Origin: an uncultured Williamsia sp.
GTDB taxonomy: Bacteria > Actinomycetota > Actinomycetes > Mycobacteriales > Mycobacteriaceae
DNA: 64,000 nucleotides
NCBI RefSeq assembly: GCF_947494875.1
Contig: NZ_CANLWM010000002.1
Location: 372,001 to 436,000 of the forward strand
Direction: 5' to 3'
Part shown: piece after piece, positions 59,828-64,000 of the stretch
Numbering within the stretch: the stretch's first letter is position 1
How the letters are laid out: every line of letters starts with the position of its first letter
Notes under the pieces: model-generated
What the model was told of the DNA's origin: nothing
Seen by the model: the letters and a program-made list of their open reading frames with translations, nothing else
Database searches by the model: none
Program-made: the position numbers and the translations under genes

Positions 59828-60097
59828 ATGACCACCACCATCCGCCGCGTCGTCGTGGCCCTCGCGATGTTCGGCGCAGCCCTCGCGTCGGTGGCAGTCG
59901 CCGCGCCCGCGTCGGCGCAGACCTACGCCAACTGCAAGGCCCTCAACGCCGACCATCCGCACGGGGTCGGTACGCCCGGCGCCGTCGACTCGACGTCCGG
60001 ACGACCGGTGACCACATTCGAGGTCGACGCGACCCTGTACGAGCAGAACCGGAAGAGCGACCGCGACGGCGACGGCATCGCCTGCGAGAAGCGCTGA
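59828..60097 (+). CDS. Small secreted excalibur-domain protein
   Basis: 89 residues. Cleavable signal peptide (about 1-30) ending ASVAVAAPASAQ. The mature part is an excalibur calcium-binding-like domain: YANCKALNADHPHGVG then DRDGDGIACEKR, with the DxDxDG-IACE signature and a conserved Cys pair. Excalibur domains occur in extracellular proteins and nucleases of actinobacteria. Role here unknown. Confidence 0.88.
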   Translation: MTTTIRRVVVALAMFGAALASVAVAAPASAQTYANCKALNADHPHGVGTPGAVDSTSGRPVTTFEVDATLYEQNRKSDRDGDGIACEKR

Positions 60098-60135
60098 CTC
60101 TCCCCGTCTGTCCGATTCCCTGACAGACTGACGGT

Positions 60136-61473
60136 GTGAGCGATCTCCGCCCGGGCGAGAACCGACCACTGGCCGGTTCGAGCGTGTCGGTGTCCGTCTC
60201 GTGCGCGGTCCCGGTCGACGTGTCGGCGCTGCTGCTGGCCGACAGCGGCCGCGTGCGCAGCGACGCCGACCTCGTCTTCTTCAACAACCCGGTCGGCCCC
60301 GGTGTGCAGTACCGGCACGGCGCCGGCGCGCCCGACGTCGTCGCGATCGACACCGCCGCCGTCCCCGCCGACGTCACCACGGTCGCGGTCACCGCGAGCC
60401 TGGACGGATCGGGACCGGCCACGTTCGGTGCCGCGCCGACGCTCGTCGCGACGGTCTCCGCCGGCGGAGAGACCACCACCTTCCAGATGACCGGCCTGAC
60501 CACCGAGTCCGCCGTCGTGTGCGTCGAGATCTACCGCCGCGGGGACGCGTGGAAGGTGCGCGCCGTCGGGCAGGGCTACGACGACGGGCTGGCCGGGATC
60601 GCGGTCGCCTACGGGATCGACATCGACGACGAGCCCGCTCCTGCCGCCCAACCAACGGCTCCGGCCGCCCAACCAACGGCTCCGGCCGCCCAACCGACGG
60701 CTCCTACTGCCCAACGAACGGCCCAGGGAGGCCCCCCGATGCACAGTGAACTGTTCGCCCCGCAGTACGCCGAGGCCTCCGAGCCCGGGATCCAGAAGCA
60801 GGGCAGCAAGATGTGCAAGGTCGCGCTCAACGGCGAGGTGATGGCGCGGACCGGATCGATGGTCGCCTACCAGGGCGACCTCAGGTTCGAGGCGCAGGGT
60901 TCCGGCGGCATCGGCAACATGATCCGCCAGCGACTCTCCGGCGAGGGCGTGCCGCTGATGAAGGTCGTCGGACGCGGAGACCTGTTCCTGGCCAACGCAT
61001 CCACCGACGTCCACCTCATCGATCTCGACGGCACGGACGGGCTCACCATCAACGGCGCCAACGTGCTCGCATTCGAGTCGACGCTGTCGTATCAGATCGC
61101 GCGCGTGCAGGGCGCGGCCATGGCGAGCAACGCCGGCCTGTTCAACTGTGTCTTCACCGGACGCGGCCGGATCGCCATCACCACCGACGGGACGCCGGTG
61201 GTGCTGAACGTCGACCAGCCGACCTACGCCGACCCGCAGGCCGCCGTGGCGTGGTCGTCGAGTCTGCGCACGGGGGTGAAGCAGAACGACTCGTTCAATC
61301 TCGGCACCCTCATCGGCCGCAGCACCGGCGAGCGGTTCACCCTGTCGTTCTCCGGGCAGGGCTTCGTCATCGTGCAGCCGTCGGAGCTCCCGCCGGGCGG
61401 CCTGATCGGCGGCACCGGCGCCGGCGAGCAGTCCGGTGTCGGCGGGGCGCTCGGCGGCCTGCTCGGCCGCTGA
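60136..61473 (+). CDS. TerD-AIM24 fusion protein
   Basis: 445 residues from GTG 60136. Residues 1-165 form a TerD-like, Ca-binding-type domain (DADLVFFNNPVGPGVQYRHGAG, ESAVVCVEIYRRGDAWKVRAVGQGYDDGLAGIA). A linker of three near-identical AAQPTAP repeats (about 171-191) follows. The C-terminal AIM24 beta-prism domain spans about 205-420 (FEAQGSGGIGNMIRQRLSGEGVPLMKV, GRIAITTDG). The tail is Gly-rich. No signal peptide. TerD domains relate to tellurium and stress responses; AIM24-like domains are membrane-associated. Not linked to a ter operon here. Confidence 0.85.
   Translation: MSDLRPGENRPLAGSSVSVSVSCAVPVDVSALLLADSGRVRSDADLVFFNNPVGPGVQYRHGAGAPDVVAIDTAAVPADVTTVAVTASLDGSGPATFGAAPTLVATVSAGGETTTFQMTGLTTESAVVCVEIYRRGDAWKVRAVGQGYDDGLAGIAVAYGIDIDDEPAPAAQPTAPAAQPTAPAAQPTAPTAQRTAQGGPPMHSELFAPQYAEASEPGIQKQGSKMCKVALNGEVMARTGSMVAYQGDLRFEAQGSGGIGNMIRQRLSGEGVPLMKVVGRGDLFLANASTDVHLIDLDGTDGLTINGANVLAFESTLSYQIARVQGAAMASNAGLFNCVFTGRGRIAITTDGTPVVLNVDQPTYADPQAAVAWSSSLRTGVKQNDSFNLGTLIGRSTGERFTLSFSGQGFVIVQPSELPPGGLIGGTGAGEQSGVGGALGGLLGR
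60646..60708 (+). repeat. Coding tandem repeat in the TerD-AIM24 linker
   Basis: Three copies of a 21-bp unit (GCCCAACCAACGGCTCCGGCC, third copy diverged), encoding AAQPTAP repeats. A fourth partial copy follows. Likely to vary in number between strains. Confidence 0.85.
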
Positions 61474-61521
61474 GCCACCCCGCCGGTCCACCGGACTCCT
61501 CCGGCCGGGGTTCTCGATGCG

Positions 61522-61836
61522 TCAGCCGGTGACGACCGGCACCCAGAACCCGAAGAACCAGAAGCCCCACCCGTGATGGGCGGCGTTGTACTGCGGCTGA
61601 ACCCGCTGACCGCGGTAGGTGAACGCGCGGTGATCGGGTCGCTTGACCGCGCCGGGCTGACCCGTCGGCCGCTGCTGCTGTTGCCACTGCTGCTGGTGCT
61701 GTTGCTGCGTGACCTGATGGGCCGGCGCCGCCGAGGCGACGCCCGCTCCGACGCCCAGCGACGCCAGGCCGATGCTCCCCGCCGCGACCGTCCCGACGGC
61801 GAGCTTCTTCACGTTCACGACTTTCTTGATCCGCAT
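61522..61836 (-). CDS. Small secreted Gln-rich protein
   Basis: 104 residues from ATG 61836. Signal peptide with VGTVAAGSIGLASLGVGAGVASA. The mature protein has a Gln/His-rich stretch (QQQHQQQWQQQQ) and a C-terminal aromatic patch, HHGWGFWFFGFWVPVV, probably associating with membrane or other envelope components. Family unknown. Convergent with the TerD-AIM24 gene. Confidence 0.75.
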   Translation of the reverse strand: MRIKKVVNVKKLAVGTVAAGSIGLASLGVGAGVASAAPAHQVTQQQHQQQWQQQQRPTGQPGAVKRPDHRAFTYRGQRVQPQYNAAHHGWGFWFFGFWVPVVTG

Positions 61837-61970
61837 GTCCCACAACCACCTTTGTGTCGTCCACCGGCCACTCGACCGGACTGCCCACGATCGTGGGACC
61901 CATCGCTGGCAACAGACTGCGACGCGGGCTGCTCGTCGCCTGCGAGACCGCTGACCGCCCTCCCAGACAG

Positions 61971-61989
61971 GTTCGTTAGCATCACCTAA
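61971..61989 (+). promoter_or_regulatory. Iron box (IdeR/DtxR-type) upstream of the haem-uptake genes
   Basis: The 19-mer GTTCGTTAGCATCACCTAA matches the IdeR/DtxR consensus TTAGGTTAGSCTAACCTAA at 14 positions, best in the right half. It lies 42 bp upstream of the lipoprotein gene. Iron-repressed expression of the haem-uptake genes is expected. Confidence 0.65.
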
Positions 61990-62030
61990 GTCAGCAGCGG
62001 TCGACCGCTCGCCCGATCCGAGGAGTTCGC

Positions 62031-62555
62031 ATGCACCTCACCTCCGTCGCCCTTCGCCGTCGTGCGCGCATGGCCGCGATCGTGTCCGCCGGCCTTCTCC
62101 TGGCCCTGCCCGTCGCCGCCTGCTCCGACGACTCGTCGTCGACGGCGACGTCGACCACCTCCTCGAGCGCGGCCGGACCCGCCAGCGGCGACGTCGACGC
62201 GCCGTCGGGCTTCGATTCCGCTGCGGCACAACAGATCCTGCGGACGGTCCTCGACCCGACGACGTCGCCGCAGGTGACCGCGGACCTCGTCGACTCCGGG
62301 AACGCGAGCATCGGACAGCAACTCAACGCCTTCGCCCGCGGCGCCGGGCAGGCGGGCTACACCCCCGACAAGTTCACCGTCACCGGCGTCCGCGCCGACG
62401 GCACCGACAAGGCGCAGGCCACCGTCGCCGTCGCGAGCCCGCACACCCCCGCGCCGGTGTCGGTGCAGTACGGCTACGTCCGGGTCGCCGGCACATGGAA
62501 GCTCTCGGCCGACGCGGTGACCGCGCTGCTCGGGATGGCGAGCGGACCCCGCTGA
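62031..62555 (+). CDS. MTB12-like lipoprotein, first gene of the haem-uptake cluster
   Basis: 174 residues. Lipobox LPVAAC with Cys 31, then a Ser/Thr-rich linker. The C-terminal domain (about 60-170), with ILRTVLDPTTSPQVTADLVDSG and [19 protein letters not shown], resembles the low-molecular-weight antigen MTB12 C-terminal domain (NTF2-like). It overlaps hmuT and lies behind the iron box. Such a lipoprotein could bind haem or pass it to HmuT, which is inference from context. Confidence 0.7.
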   Translation: MHLTSVALRRRARMAAIVSAGLLLALPVAACSDDSSSTATSTTSSSAAGPASGDVDAPSGFDSAAAQQILRTVLDPTTSPQVTADLVDSGNASIGQQLNAFARGAGQAGYTPDKFTVTGVRADGTDKAQATVAVASPHTPAPVSVQYGYVRVAGTWKLSADAVTALLGMASGPR

Positions 62556-63592
62556 TCCGCATCGCGCGCACGGCCCTCGCCGCCTCGACGGTCGCCGCGG
62601 CGCTCGTCCTGGCGGGGTGCTCGACGGCCCCGCTCGACGTCGGGTCGGCGACGTCGACGCCGATCGCGGCGACCGGTCCGCGGACGGCGACGATCGCACA
62701 GTCCGATCCCGTCGCGGTGGCGCCGACGCCGGCGCCGCGGCTCCCCGCCTCGGTCGACACCGCCGACGGCCGACGGGTGACGGTCACCGACGTCAGCCGG
62801 ATCGTCGCCCTTGACCGGTACGGCACCTACGGCACCACCGTGTTCGCGCTCGGTCTCGGCGGGAATCTCGTCGGCCGTGACATCGCCACGAAGTTCCCCG
62901 CCGCGCAATCGATCCCGGTGCTGACCCTCGGTGGCACCGACGCGAATGTCGAGGCGATCATCGCGCTGCGACCGACGGTCGTCCTCACCGACGCCTCACT
63001 CCCGTCGTCGGCGACGGTGGTGCGGCAGCTCTCGTCGGCGGGCATCGCCGTCGTCGTGGGCAGCGAGAAGCGCGCCGTCGCGGACACACCCGCACAGCTG
63101 CGATTCGTCGCCCGCGCACTGGGCGTCCCCGACGCCGGGGAGACCCTGGTCCGTCGTGTCGAGGTCGGGTTGTCGCAGGCCCGCGCGATGCGTCCCGACG
63201 TCCCCGACGCCGACCGACCCCGCATCGCGTTCCTCTACGCCCGCGGGACCGGCCTGCTCATCCTCGGCGGGCCGGGGTCGGGCGCCGATTCACTGATCGA
63301 CGTCGTCGGCGCGCGCGACGCCGGTACCGCGGCGGGCCTGACGGACGCCTTCACCTCCCTGACGTCGGAAGGCCTCATCCGCGCCCGGCCCGACGTGATC
63401 CTCATGCTCACCGACGGGCTGCAATCCGTCGGCGGCGTCGACGGCCTGCTGCGCGTCCCCGGTGTCAGCGAGACACCTGCCGGCCGGACGCGGTCGGTGA
63501 TCGACATGGACGACGGCGAACTGCTGTCCTTCGGCCCCCGCACGGGCGACGTCGTCCTCGCACTCACCCGCGCGCTGTACGGACCGCGATGA
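62495..63592 (+). CDS. hmuT: Haem-binding lipoprotein HmuT
   Basis: Haemin-binding component of the HmuTUV importer, a TroA/BtuF-type periplasmic-binding fold. Lipobox VLAGC (Cys 42 from ATG 62495). The mature part has [46 protein letters not shown] and the closing [17 protein letters not shown]. The start is uncertain: ATG 62495 lies within the preceding gene, and only a CTG at 62552 is closer to the signal helix. Both lead to the same mature protein. Haem ligands were not assigned. Confidence 0.85.
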   Translation: MEALGRRGDRAARDGERTPLIRIARTALAASTVAAALVLAGCSTAPLDVGSATSTPIAATGPRTATIAQSDPVAVAPTPAPRLPASVDTADGRRVTVTDVSRIVALDRYGTYGTTVFALGLGGNLVGRDIATKFPAAQSIPVLTLGGTDANVEAIIALRPTVVLTDASLPSSATVVRQLSSAGIAVVVGSEKRAVADTPAQLRFVARALGVPDAGETLVRRVEVGLSQARAMRPDVPDADRPRIAFLYARGTGLLILGGPGSGADSLIDVVGARDAGTAAGLTDAFTSLTSEGLIRARPDVILMLTDGLQSVGGVDGLLRVPGVSETPAGRTRSVIDMDDGELLSFGPRTGDVVLALTRALYGPR

Positions 63593-64000
63593 CCCGATCG
63601 GCTGTGCGGACCCGGCTCCGGCCGTCGCCGACGGGGCGAGCGCGCCGCGCCGCGCTTGCCGTGGTGCTCGTCGTCGGACTGCTCGCGGTGGCCCTGTCGG
63701 CCGTGGTGGCCGCCGCGATCGGGCAGAACCCGGTGCCCGTCGACGAGGTGATCGGATCGATCCTGCACCACCTGCACCTGCCGATCGGACCGCTGCCCGA
63801 CCAGGTCGGCGAGAACACGCTGTGGAACGTGCGCCTGCCGCGCGTCGTGCTCGCCCTGTTGGTCGGGGCCGCACTCGGCTGCGCGGGCGCGGTGCTGCAG
63901 GGGGTCTTCGCCAACCCCCTCGCCGAGCCCGGCATCATCGGCGTCTCGTCGGGCGCCGCGGCCGGTGCGTCCGGTGTCATCGCGCTCGCCGGTGTCGGTG
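63589..64000 (+). CDS. hmuU: Haemin ABC transporter permease HmuU (partial, cut at right edge)
   Basis: FecCD/BtuC-type permease of the haem importer. 137 residues are visible. The first transmembrane helix ([25 protein letters not shown]) follows a basic tail. The family motif appears in [42 protein letters not shown]. Its ATG overlaps the hmuT stop (ATGA). The remainder and the ATPase gene hmuV lie beyond the window. Confidence 0.9.
   Translation, partial: MTRSAVRTRLRPSPTGRARRAALAVVLVVGLLAVALSAVVAAAIGQNPVPVDEVIGSILHHLHLPIGPLPDQVGENTLWNVRLPRVVLALLVGAALGCAGAVLQGVFANPLAEPGIIGVSSGAAAGASGVIALAGVG

Noticed and set aside
60646-60708. Intergenic tandem repeat
   Set aside because: It lies within a coding frame as the AAQPTAP linker and is a coding repeat, unrelated to the intergenic arrays despite the 21-bp unit.

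Overview
This window is high-GC actinobacterial chromosome. Gene content and order point to the Mycobacteriales, most likely a Gordonia- or Williamsia-like organism (inferred from remembered synteny, no search was run). Positions 1-27,000 follow the Mycobacterium tuberculosis Rv3221A-Rv3253c order closely: rshA-sigH, YbaK, SRAP, aroA-rsgA, desA3-type desaturase, Rv3231c-like, WS/DGAT, DUF6459, secA1, hpf, comF, lpqB-mtrB-mtrA, tmk, sahH, TetR, APC permease. The right half carries most of the ribosomal-protein gene block. No rRNA, tRNA, insertion sequence, prophage or CRISPR array was seen.

Layout. 1-1,700: redox-stress sigma factor SigH with its anti-sigma factor (cut by the left edge), and a Cys-tRNA(Pro) deacylase. 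1,900-5,750: abasic-site sensor SRAP, aroA and rsgA. 5,750-10,520: two tandem acyl-CoA desaturases behind a triple palindromic operator, and a wax-ester/triacylglycerol synthase with a changed active site. 11,200-21,000: secA, the hibernation factor hpf, comF and the MtrA-MtrB-LpqB envelope signalling operon. 21,000-32,300: tmk (inverted relative to M. tuberculosis), an SDR/MerR pair, sahH, TetR, an amino-acid permease, a CDF metal transporter, an EspI-like MinD-type ATPase, DedA and an Rv2715-like hydrolase.

32,300-37,050: the alpha operon infA-rpmJ-rpsM-rpsK-rpsD-rpoA-rplQ-truA. 37,250-43,920: an F420-type oxidoreductase, dtd, a RibD-like reductase and the ugpAEBC glycerophosphodiester/glycerol-3-phosphate ABC transporter. 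These sit between infA and map, which are adjacent in many actinobacteria. 44,000-49,500: map, adk, secY and the distal half of the spc operon (rplO to rpsH). 49,500-57,980: an 8.5-kb insertion between rpsH and rpsN, which are normally adjacent. 57,994-59,450: the proximal spc half (rpsN, rplE, rplX, rplN). 59,800-64,000: small secreted proteins, a TerD-AIM24 fusion and an iron-boxed lipoprotein-hmuT-hmuU haem-uptake operon that runs off the right edge.

The most unusual part is the insertion in the spc operon. It holds a tight three-gene operon: a DUF559-type PD-(D/E)XK nuclease, a winged-helix protein and a 1,052-residue protein with two separate P-loop ATPase domains, the second HerA/FtsK-like. 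This resembles a defence or DNA-processing module but matches no named system I know. The host operon looks adapted to the insertion: a strong bidirectional terminator follows rpsN, and a near-consensus promoter lies 280 bp upstream of rpsH.

A second unexplained signal is a set of intergenic arrays of degenerate GC-rich units with a strikingly constant 21-22 bp period, at five separate loci.
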